Origin: Gyromitra esculenta
Taxonomy: Eukaryota; Ascomycota; Pezizomycetes; Pezizales; Discinaceae
Assembly: GCA_038503075.1 (NCBI GenBank)
Contig: JBCAML010000003.1
Location: 930,001-994,000, forward strand
DNA: 64,000 nucleotides
Direction of reading: 5' to 3'
Below, in pieces: positions 23,895 to 31,620 of the stretch (position 1 is its first letter; each line of letters begins with the position of its first letter). Position numbers and translations under genes: made by a program. A model generated the notes under the pieces. It was not told where the DNA came from. It saw only the letters and a program-made list of their open reading frames with translations, and did no database searches.

Positions 23895-24065
23895 CAGCTC
23901 AGTCGCCCTATAAGGGTCGCTTTATAAGGGTAATCGCTCCATAAGGGTATGCTTGGCGGCTCTTATTTCTATTTACGGGTATCAGACGGTTAGTTGATAA
24001 GGGTATATGCTCTATAAGGGTACAAACTTTGGTCCGGAGTGAACCCTTATAGGGAGATTGAACTG
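23895..24065. mobile_element. MITE with CAGCTCAGTC / CAGTTCAATC TIRs and TATAAGGGT repeats
   Basis: The left end CAGCTCAGTCGCCCTATAAG and the complement of the right end (CAGTTCAATCTCCCTATAAG) form 23-bp imperfect TIRs. TATAAGGGT or close variants recur several times inside. Length is 171 bp, close to the 173-bp element at 1917. TA is present on the left only; the right TA may have mutated to TG. Confidence 0.65.
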
Positions 24066-24368
24066 TGGTTATCATAGCCAATGGGCATGGCAGAACTCTA
24101 AGGGCGATGGGCTGATTTTAAGACTCGAACAAAATCTCCATGTCAAGCTTTACACGTGCATTGAGGACTAAAATTCCTGACCCCCCACCAACACCCAGCA
24201 GGGTCGATCGCTAAGGTAGCTATAAGAAGTTATCAACCATGACCAACGTCTAGCTACCTACCGCACAGCCTGCTAAAATTCGTTCAGGCATTACCTAGCA
24301 AAACACATGCTGCTACCATACATAATTTCGGAAAGAAAGAAACACAGCACGTTCTATAGCACTGGCCA

Positions 24369-25045
24369 ATGAATCGTTTTGCACATTACCCATACAAAAA
24401 GGCGAGGAAATGTGTAAGTAAATGTGCTTTGGTGGATGAGTGTAGTAAATTTACTACTTGATGCCTTTCCCGATGCCTTTCCCAAGTACACATTTCATGA
24501 TGCCTTTCCTGATTCGTTTCCTATACACATTTCCCGATGCCTTTCCCAAATATACATTACCTGATGCCTTTCCTACACATTTCCTAATGCTTTTCCTACG
24601 CATTTTTTAATGCCTTTCCCGACCCATCTCTCAAAAAACTACCATTTAAATTCACTTAAGTAGTGGTGTCTCATGTAATCTATATAGAAAGCGGAGTGCA
24701 GGAGGTAGGTCCCCTTAGGAGTGGATGCTAGTCTAGGCAAGCTGAAGGTATCGAGTTCAACTCCCAGAGACTTCTTTTTTTTCCAACTATTTTTCTACCA
24801 TTTTACAAATGTAAAAGGCATGTAAAAGGGAGGGGAAAGGAAGGGAAAGGAATCCAATTTCCCTAACTACGACTTTCCAGATGCATTTCCCGAGCAGTTT
24901 TTGATGCCTTTGCTGATACTTTACCCACATAAATTTTCCCCCATTTACTGATCCATTTACTAACCCATTTACTAATGTCATTCCCCATAAAATCCTCTGC
25001 ATGCAAAGTGACTCATTTACTGACGCATTTACTTCCGCTGTAGAG
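24369..25045 (+). repeat. GATGC-rich TIR repeat with tRNA-like core, copy B
   Basis: Left interior GCACATTACCCATACAAA matches copy A. The right end is GACGCATTTACTTCCGCTGTAG, whose complement matches the start of the minus-strand copy near 5402. It has GATGCCTTTCCCGATGCC-type repeat blocks on both sides of a core. The core contains GAGTTCAACTCCC (24753-24765), a B-box-like hairpin followed by a T8 run. The left terminus is degraded. Confidence 0.6.
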
Positions 25046-25191
25046 ACGGAGCACAGGTCTTATCGGTGCTCGTGCCAGTATATGCATACACCATTATTCT
25101 AATACCTTTAGTTCCTTATAGTTTTAAATAATCTCTTTTTTATAAATGCAAATATTTGTTTTCCTAGCTAGTGAAACGTTAACAGGTTTTC

Positions 25192-25603
25192 TCACGGTTC
25201 GATCCTGGTTTAAGCCCTTCTGTATCCCAGAAGGTGAGCAGGGCTACTTAAACGAGAATCGTTGCGATAAGAGTGACGGAGTTTTCTACAGGTCCTACGT
25301 GGGTTTAACTCAAGGCGAGTTAAGTGTGAGAGTGTTTTACAGCGACAGCGACCGCGAGGATTCTGAGGTAGAATCGAGATAGTATTTAGAAGAATACAGG
25401 AGAAGTAAACTGAGAACGTTGCTTAAAGAAAGAGAACCAAAACCATAACGACCGTCTAAAATCCTTTCCTTATATACCCCGCAATCCTTCACATGACTCA
25501 TAACCGAAACGCAACCGAACAACAAAGACATTATAAAAGAAACCCTTATACATTGCAACCATTACTTCCTGAACCCTAACCCATCATTCCGCTTCATCCG
25601 TGA
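25192..25603 (-). repeat. 3' LTR of the chromovirus
   Basis: About 412 bp. On the minus strand it follows a purine-rich tract (AGAGGGGGAGCTACT, about 25604-25620) that would prime plus-strand DNA synthesis. A TATA box (GGGGTATATAAG on the minus strand) and the terminal CCTTCTG/CAGAAGG hairpin are conserved with the 5' LTR. The last codons of pol run about 20 bp into this LTR. Confidence 0.85.
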
Positions 25604-28600
25604 AAGTAGCTCCCCCTCTTAAGCGTGAGCTCCTGCGAATACTAGGAGTGGTGGCCGTCGTTTGGTTCAAGAACATCTCGAGAGCAGAGGTCTCTTGTAG
25701 ATCTTCCGCAGGCTCCCAGGTGGGATGGGCGTATCCGGTCCACTCGACAAGGTATTGTAGCCGTCCGCGATAGGTTCTTTGTTCGAGAATCTTTTCAATG
25801 AAGTACTCTTCTTGTTCGTTAACTATCACGGGTGAAGGAGGGAGTATAACTTGTCCGGGTAGAGAGTCGTTGGCAGCGGGTTTCAACAAGGAAACGTGAA
25901 ACACAGGGTGATACTTGACCGATGCAGGAAGATCAATCTCATAAGCAAAAGGGGACACGGTTTTCTTGACCGAGTAAGGCCCCATCCATTTCCAATCTAG
26001 TTTTCTGGCATTACGCACGGTCCTCACATTTTTCATAGAAACGAAGACCTGATCGCCGACTTGATAGTTTGGGGCTGGGGTTCGATGCTTATTCGTTGCG
26101 ACTTCTTGGATATCTTGGGCTGTTCTTATTTGCGTCCGTAGATAATCATATAACTCTTGCATGGTTTGACTGAACGAAGCCGCGTCTAAGCTTTGAGATG
26201 TATTCCGAATAGGTAAAAGGGTAGTATCAAAACGAGGGTGGTAACCGTAGTTGGCAAAAAAGGGGGAGACTTTAGTACTAGCCGATTCCTGGTTATTAGC
26301 GGAGAACTCGGCCATTGGCAACCATTTACTCCAATCATCCTGTTGATAAGAGACGTAGGAGCGCAAGTATTGCTCCATAACCGCGTTTAGCCGTTCCGTT
26401 TGTCCATCGGTTTCCGGGTGAAAGGCTGTGGACATTCGAGCTTGAATTCCAAGCCGTTTACAAAGGTCCTTCCAAAAGTGGGCCGTGAACTGGGTGCCTC
26501 GATCGGAGGTAACATGTGTAGGCAACCCGTGTAGCTTCCAGATATGTTGCAAATAGAGGTCGGCTACATCCCGAGAATTAACCGTAGTATTGCATGGGAT
26601 TAGATGTCGCATCTTGGATAATCGGTCGACAACCACCATGATCGCATCATAGCCGTTAGACTCTGGGAGGCCTGTAACAAAGTCCATCGAGATCTCTTGC
26701 CAGGGGCGGTTAGGGATTGGTAGGGGGCGAAGGACGCCTTGAGTTCGTTGGGTATTTGGTTTGGCTCTTTGGCAGGTATGGCAGTTTCGTACATATCGAC
26801 TGACTGATTCTCGCATCTTGGGCCAATAAAAGTTCCGGGCTAGGAGTTCAAAGGTTTTGTCGCGCCCTGGATGGCCTGCCGCTGGGGTGTCATGGTGTCT
26901 TCGGATAAGTTCAAGTCGGAGAGAGTCAAGGTTGGGAACATAGAGACAATCACGGTACCATAATAGATTATTTCTATTACTGCATTCACTTAAGGTAATT
27001 TCCTTGGATTGTTGTTCTTTATTCTTCAATGCCTCGAGTATCTTTTCCGGGAACTTATCAGTAATGTATCCTTCTTGAAAAAGTTTAAAAAGGGGGGCGT
27101 CCAATTCAGCGGCTTCATTTGACAAAGAAGCCGACAACAAACTTATCTTGGGATCAATATTCTCCTTTTTTAATACCACTTGGCTTTGATGCGCCAATCT
27201 TTCATCCCCTTCCTTGGGGAGATCTCCTGATCTCCTTGTCAATGCGTCGGGCTTTCCTCCTTGACTACCTGGTCGATACGTAATTACGAAATCGAAGCGA
27301 GAGAGGTATTCCGCCCATCGTGCTTGGCGGCGATTTAACTGTTTAGTACTCATAAAGTACTCCAGGTTTTTATGATCGCTGATCACGTCGATGGGGTGCT
27401 TGGATCCTTCTAATTCAGGGCGCCATTCCTCGAAGACTCGGATGATTGCCAGCAGTTCCTTATCATAAATCTCGTAATTGCATTCCGCGGGGGAATGTTT
27501 TTTTGAGAAAAAAGCTACTGGATGTAAGACGCCCTTATCATCATATTGAGATAGGATTCCTCCCGATACAAAGTCGGAGGCGTCTGTTTCTACAATGATC
27601 TTTTTATCGGGGTCGAAATGAATGAGGATAGGGGCAGTGGTAAAGGCATATTTGAGGTTCTCAAAGGCTATATCTGCCTCAACCGTCCATTCGAAAGTTA
27701 TCCCCTTTTTTGTGAGTGCTGTAAGGGGTGAGGCAAGCTTGGAGAATCCTAGGATAAACCGACGGTAAAAGTTGGCGAAACCTAGGAAGGCTTGGACGTC
27801 TTTAACGCTTCTTGGTGTTCCCCATTCTCGGACGGCTTTAAGTTTTTCCTCGTCCATCTTGATGCCATCGGGGGTGAGGATGAGGCCCAAATACTTCGTA
27901 GTTTGTACCTCAAATTCACATTTTTCCGGTTTCAACAGGATGTCATTGTCCTTGAGTGTTTGGAGAACTTTTCGTACGTGGGTCTGATGTTCGGCGAAGG
28001 TATCACTATAAATAAGGATATCATCCAGGTAGGCCGTACAGAAGATGTCCAGGTATTCGGTAAGGCAGTCGTTCACGAAGCGTTGGAATGTACCGGGGGC
28101 GTTGGTCAGGCCGAATGGCATGACTTGATACTCGTATAGACCGTATCGGGTGCGGAAGGCTGTCTTCCATTCATCTCCCTCGGCAATGCGTACTTGGTGG
28201 TAACCGTCACGAAGGTCTAGCTTAGTATACCATTGCGCTTTTGCTAGCCGGTCGAGCGTTTCTCGGATGAGGGGAGAGGTATATCGGTCCTTAACTGTAA
28301 TAGCATTTAGGCCCCGATAGTCAACACATAATCGTAAAGAGCCATCAGCCTTTTTAACAAAGAGGACCGGGGATCCCGCCGGGGAAGAACTAGCGCGGAT
28401 GAACCCTTTCTCTAGATTGTCCTCAATATATTTCTTTAGGACAATGAGTTCTTCTCGGGACATTCCGTACAGTGGTCCAAACGGGGCGTCTTTTCCTTCT
28501 TGCAGTTGTATCCGGTGGTCGTAAGGTCGGCGAGGTGGTAGGCCTTGGGCTTTAGTTTTGTCAAACATGTCAAGGAAATCGTGGTATTTCGTAGGGATAC

Positions 28601-29273
28601 GTGATTTCCATTCCTCCTTGCTGGTTTTGTCGTCTATGATTTTATTGATCTCATAGAGGGACATGGCGTATGCTTGGGAGGTTCGTTTTCTGGTGAGCAT
28701 TCTAAAACTAGCGGCACCAATAAATGACATGTTTAGCCTAGAGGGGGCAGGTATCGAGGGCGTGGATACGATAGGGGAGTGAGGGGCGCAATGGGTTGTG
28801 CAGAGTTTAGAATTAAACTCGATGCGTTTATCGGCGAAATGGAGTTGTACGTCATGGTGATTCATCCATGGGATTCCAAGAACTAGGGGGTAGTGTCCTA
28901 GTCGGGTGACAAAGCAGGGAAGACGTTCTTGGTGTTGTTGAATGGATAGGTTGAGATTAGCAATGTGAGTAATATCTCCTGAGGCCACAGGGCGGCCGTC
29001 GATAACCTCAAGTTGTCTTGGTATTTTTAGGGGGGAAAGAGGTAACGAATGGTGACTCGCAAATTCTTTGTCAATGAAAGCGTATCCGGAGGCGCCAGTG
29101 TCCAACAGTGCGTGGGTTTTGATAATTTTATTATTAAGGGAAATGCTACAAGAAATAACAAAATGTTCCCCATCTAATTCATCCTCCACGCACATATCCG
29201 TCACTGAAAACCCCGAAATGGAAAACGCAGACAAAGGTAAAGAAAAAGGAACCGGAGTTGGGTCACTGGTCAA
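25584..29273 (-). CDS. pol: Pol polyprotein of the chromovirus (PR-RT-RH-IN-chromodomain)
   Basis: One open frame of 1229 codons. Domains in order: aspartic protease (LLDTGASGYAF, about residue 56), reverse transcriptase with the YLDD catalytic site, RNase H (IVETDASDF), integrase with an HHCC zinc finger (HHDTPAAGH... CHTCQRAKP) and the DDE core (MDFVTGLP, SDRGTQF, HPETDGQTE), and a C-terminal chromodomain (EYFIEKILEQR... YLVEWTGY... TWEPAEDL), which directs integration to certain chromatin. There is no ATG at the start. The frame is -1 relative to gag and open across the gag stop, so Pol is most likely made as a Gag-Pol fusion by -1 frameshifting at 29288-29294. No stops or missing catalytic residues are seen, so it may still be active. 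Confidence 0.92.
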   Translation of the reverse strand: MTSDPTPVPFSLPLSAFSISGFSVTDMCVEDELDGEHFVISCSISLNNKIIKTHALLDTGASGYAFIDKEFASHHSLPLSPLKIPRQLEVIDGRPVASGDITHIANLNLSIQQHQERLPCFVTRLGHYPLVLGIPWMNHHDVQLHFADKRIEFNSKLCTTHCAPHSPIVSTPSIPAPSRLNMSFIGAASFRMLTRKRTSQAYAMSLYEINKIIDDKTSKEEWKSRIPTKYHDFLDMFDKTKAQGLPPRRPYDHRIQLQEGKDAPFGPLYGMSREELIVLKKYIEDNLEKGFIRASSSPAGSPVLFVKKADGSLRLCVDYRGLNAITVKDRYTSPLIRETLDRLAKAQWYTKLDLRDGYHQVRIAEGDEWKTAFRTRYGLYEYQVMPFGLTNAPGTFQRFVNDCLTEYLDIFCTAYLDDILIYSDTFAEHQTHVRKVLQTLKDNDILLKPEKCEFEVQTTKYLGLILTPDGIKMDEEKLKAVREWGTPRSVKDVQAFLGFANFYRRFILGFSKLASPLTALTKKGITFEWTVEADIAFENLKYAFTTAPILIHFDPDKKIIVETDASDFVSGGILSQYDDKGVLHPVAFFSKKHSPAECNYEIYDKELLAIIRVFEEWRPELEGSKHPIDVISDHKNLEYFMSTKQLNRRQARWAEYLSRFDFVITYRPGSQGGKPDALTRRSGDLPKEGDERLAHQSQVVLKKENIDPKISLLSASLSNEAAELDAPLFKLFQEGYITDKFPEKILEALKNKEQQSKEITLSECSNRNNLLWYRDCLYVPNLDSLRLELIRRHHDTPAAGHPGRDKTFELLARNFYWPKMRESVSRYVRNCHTCQRAKPNTQRTQGVLRPLPIPNRPWQEISMDFVTGLPESNGYDAIMVVVDRLSKMRHLIPCNTTVNSRDVADLYLQHIWKLHGLPTHVTSDRGTQFTAHFWKDLCKRLGIQARMSTAFHPETDGQTERLNAVMEQYLRSYVSYQQDDWSKWLPMAEFSANNQESASTKVSPFFANYGYHPRFDTTLLPIRNTSQSLDAASFSQTMQELYDYLRTQIRTAQDIQEVATNKHRTPAPNYQVGDQVFVSMKNVRTVRNARKLDWKWMGPYSVKKTVSPFAYEIDLPASVKYHPVFHVSLLKPAANDSLPGQVILPPSPVIVNEQEEYFIEKILEQRTYRGRLQYLVEWTGYAHPTWEPAEDLQETSALEMFLNQTTATTPSIRRSSRLRGGATFTDEAE

Positions 29274-29284
29274 CTTCGGTGAAA

Positions 29285-30622
29285 CTAGTTTAAAGCCTCC
29301 TCGGAGGCGCTGGACGATTCAAGAGCGAAAAACTGAGGAGGAAGAGGTGGTGGTGGCAGGGAAGAGGCGGGAGGTGTACGGTTGGCGGGGGGAGCGGTGA
29401 GAGCTCCTCTCATTGTGGGTTTTTTGGGGGCCGACGGGCAGTTGGCGTAGGAGTGGTCGGGAGCGGCGCAGAACATACACTTGCCTGTGGAACGGCGCCA
29501 TTGTTTCTCTTCTTCCGATAGCTTTCTCCTGCCGTTGACCATAGTGTATCTTTGGTCCTGAGAGGGGCGAGAAAGGTTACTGGTACGTCCGAAGGAGAGA
29601 TCCATAGGGGCTAGGCCGCCTGGTACGAATGATGAGGCGGGGACAAAAGGGGTCATTGCATTGGTGGAGGTGCCAAATTGTCCCATGTTCTCTCGATTGT
29701 TTCCTCGTTTCTCTGCCTTGCGGGCTCGGATACGGTTGTCCATTCGGGTGAGAACTAGAACCATGTCGTTAAGGGTTGCAGGTGTAGCGGCGGCGAAGAC
29801 CATGGCTTCCTTTAGCTCTTCTGACATACCGTGTTCCAGGGCATCCATCTTCGAGTTCTCATCAAAGTTTAATTGTCCCATGATGCGCTGGAAGTCTGCC
29901 AGGTAGGCGGAGAAGTCTCGTTTGCCTTGTCTGAGTTGATGCAGTTCTCGGCGGGCTGTACCGGTGGGATCGGGGTCACCAAAGGCGGTTTCTAAGGCGG
30001 CTATGAGGGCGGCGGCATTGGTCCAGGTTGTAAGGCCTGAGGGAAGAACCGTGTGTCGAACTTGTTCCAGGGCTGCTCCTTCCAAGCGGTTGATTGTGTA
30101 GAGAATCATGGTGTTCTCATCAGCAAATCTGTCTCGGTTGACCGCAAGTTTCGAGCGAAGTTGGAGGATGAAGCCAGGGAGCTTTGCTCTGGACCCGTCA
30201 AATTTCTCTGGGTCCGGCATTCGTTCGGAGCGATGGGTGGTGGTTGGTGGCGGTGGAGGGGTAGCTGTGAGGTTTGGTGGAGCCGGGGGAAGGGAGAGGG
30301 CTGCGCGGGCTTCGTTTCGTTCTCGACGTAGTCGGTCAATGAGGGTTGAGGCGTCACTGACCCGTTGGTCTTGTTGTTGGGCGTGATGGTTGGCATTGTT
30401 GGTTTGGATCTGGGCGGTGTTGAGTTTTATCTCCAGCTCCTGCGTTCTCTCTTGCAGGACGTCGACCTGATCTTCGAGGGCCTGGTTGAGTTCCCGGAGT
30501 TGTTTATATAACTCAACGGGGTCATCTCTATAGGCCTGGGCAAATGCTTCTTTTGTAGGGAAGCGGGGGGTGGCGACGGCGGCTCCTTCAGAGGAGGAGG
30601 TGACAGGGGCGGGAGAACTCAT
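29285..30622 (-). CDS. gag: Gag capsid/nucleocapsid protein of the chromovirus
   Basis: Forms the virus-like particle of the retrotransposon. It starts MSSPAPVTSSSEGAAV; an in-frame ATG at 30679 would add 19 residues, but part of that lies in the duplicated leader, so I prefer 30622. Features: a coiled-coil region (LRELNQALEDQVDVLQERTQELEIK), a retrotransposon Gag/capsid domain (PDPEKFDGSRAKLPGFILQLR through AYLADFQRIMGQLNF), and a single zinc knuckle CMFCAAPDHSYANC that binds RNA. A Pro-rich C-terminus ends SASEEALN just before TAG. The gag stop overlaps the frameshift site. A homologous broken gag is at 18767-19815. Confidence 0.9.
   Translation of the reverse strand: MSSPAPVTSSSEGAAVATPRFPTKEAFAQAYRDDPVELYKQLRELNQALEDQVDVLQERTQELEIKLNTAQIQTNNANHHAQQQDQRVSDASTLIDRLRRERNEARAALSLPPAPPNLTATPPPPPTTTHRSERMPDPEKFDGSRAKLPGFILQLRSKLAVNRDRFADENTMILYTINRLEGAALEQVRHTVLPSGLTTWTNAAALIAALETAFGDPDPTGTARRELHQLRQGKRDFSAYLADFQRIMGQLNFDENSKMDALEHGMSEELKEAMVFAAATPATLNDMVLVLTRMDNRIRARKAEKRGNNRENMGQFGTSTNAMTPFVPASSFVPGGLAPMDLSFGRTSNLSRPSQDQRYTMVNGRRKLSEEEKQWRRSTGKCMFCAAPDHSYANCPSAPKKPTMRGALTAPPANRTPPASSLPPPPLPPQFFALESSSASEEALN
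29288..29294 (-). promoter_or_regulatory. Putative -1 ribosomal frameshift site TTTAAAC at the gag stop
   Basis: On the minus strand the gag frame ends GCT TTA AAC TAG. T TTA AAC fits X XXY YYZ, the canonical -1 slippery heptamer. Slipping back one base gives TTT AAA CTA and enters the pol frame, which is open from here on. Pol has no ATG of its own. I have not identified a downstream pseudoknot. Confidence 0.7.
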
Positions 30623-30947
30623 TGTTACTTCGGCGTAGGAGGTGTAGATGGGACAAGCAACGTAATCTCGCTTCCTCAATTGTTGCTAGAGTCTGCGTTG
30701 TTACAGACACTTGCGACGGTATTGACGCGGAGGTACTCGGAATCTAGCCACTCAGGTAGGACTAGCGAGGGCTCAGTGGTCTCTGTAGGTTTTCGCGATG
30801 TCAAACAAGGGAACAAACACACAAAGGATTGATGAATCCAAGTTGTGAAACCCATGAAGTAAGTATGACTCCAAGGGGGTTTGAACACGTGGCCTTGTAT
30901 GGGAAAAGGTACAGAGTATACCGCTGAGCTGAGCAAGCAACGTAATC
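30623..30947 (-). other. Chromovirus leader with duplicated presumed primer-binding site and tRNA-like insert
   Basis: On the minus strand GAGATTACGTTGCTTG follows the 5' LTR (30932-30947) and recurs just upstream of gag (30653-30670). In the related element at 19816-19881 this motif occurs once and leads straight to gag. The extra segment of about 268 bp contains CAGCTCAGCGGTATA (A-box-like) and GTTCAAACCCCC (B-box-like) about 40 bp apart, at roughly 30873-30930. Its acceptor and T stems do not pair, so it is a tRNA relic. The motif does not begin with TGG, so the primer is uncertain. Confidence 0.55.
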
Positions 30948-31355
30948 TCACGGTTCGATCCTGGTTTAAGCCCTTCTGTATCCCAGAAGGTGAGCAGGGC
31001 TACTTAAACGAGAATCGTTGCGATAAGAGTAGCGAAGTTTTCTACAGGTCCTACAGGGTCTAACTCAAGGCGAGTTAAGTGTGGGAATGTTCTACAGCGA
31101 CAGCGACCGCGAGGATTCTGAGGTAGAATCGAGATAGTATTAAAAACAATGCGATAGAAGTAAAGTAAGAACGTTGCTTAAAGAAAGAGAAGAAAACCAT
31201 AACGACCGTCAAAAATCCATCCCTTATATACCCCGCAATCCCTCACATGACTCATAACCGAAACGCAACCGAACAACAAAGACATTATAAAAAACCCTCT
31301 TCCATTACAACCGTTACTTCCCGAACCCTAACCCATCATTTCGCTTCCTCCGTGA
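30948..31355 (-). repeat. 5' LTR of the chromovirus
   Basis: About 408 bp, closely similar to 25192-25603. Landmarks include the minus-strand TATA box GGGGTATATAAG, AACGTTCTTACTTTAC, and the terminal hairpin CCTTCTG/CAGAAGG (30972-30978 and 30984-30990). It would drive transcription leftward into gag. Confidence 0.85.
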
Positions 31356-31388
31356 AAGGTTTTAACTGATGATGTTTATCGATCAAAT

Positions 31389-31404
31389 CCAATTACTAGC
31401 CCCA
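31389..31404. repeat. LINE target-site duplication, left copy
   Basis: CCAATTACTAGCCCCA, identical to 35604-35619. It directly adjoins a T16 run (31405-31420), the poly(A) tail of the minus-oriented LINE. Confidence 0.9.
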
Positions 31405-31620
31405 TTTTTTTTTTTTTTTTGTTAAATCATTGTTTCATTGTTTTTATAAAATGGTACAAGAATGCCACATGCAACTGAAGTTATAGCGTGAACAAAACCC
31501 TTATCAACCTAACCCTCCTGACACTAAGTAAAACGCAAAACAAATATAACTGAAAAATTTCAATCCAGAGTTTCCCTCTATGGCTAACATAAGCCTAGTA
31601 TATATCCAGCATGCAAAAGT

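Larger units (their letters stand above)
21456..25183. other. Repeat-rich gene-free region left of the chromovirus
   Basis: Contains two long copies of the GATGC-rich TIR repeat (21685-22452, 24369-25045) and a CAGCTCAG-type MITE (23895-24065). A 145-codon open frame at 23135-23572 (minus) is not convincing as a gene. The rest is AT-rich. Confidence 0.5.
25191..31356 (-). mobile_element. Ty3/gypsy chromovirus, nearly intact, minus orientation
   Basis: Complete order on the minus strand: 5' LTR (30948-31355), leader, gag, pol, purine tract, 3' LTR (25192-25603). AGGTTTT flanks the element on both sides (25184-25190 and 31357-31363). The gag and pol frames are free of stops, unlike the LINE next door. 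The two LTRs differ by several substitutions and small indels, so the insertion is not brand new. The LTR termini are TCACGG/CCGTGA rather than the usual TG/CA. Confidence 0.9.
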
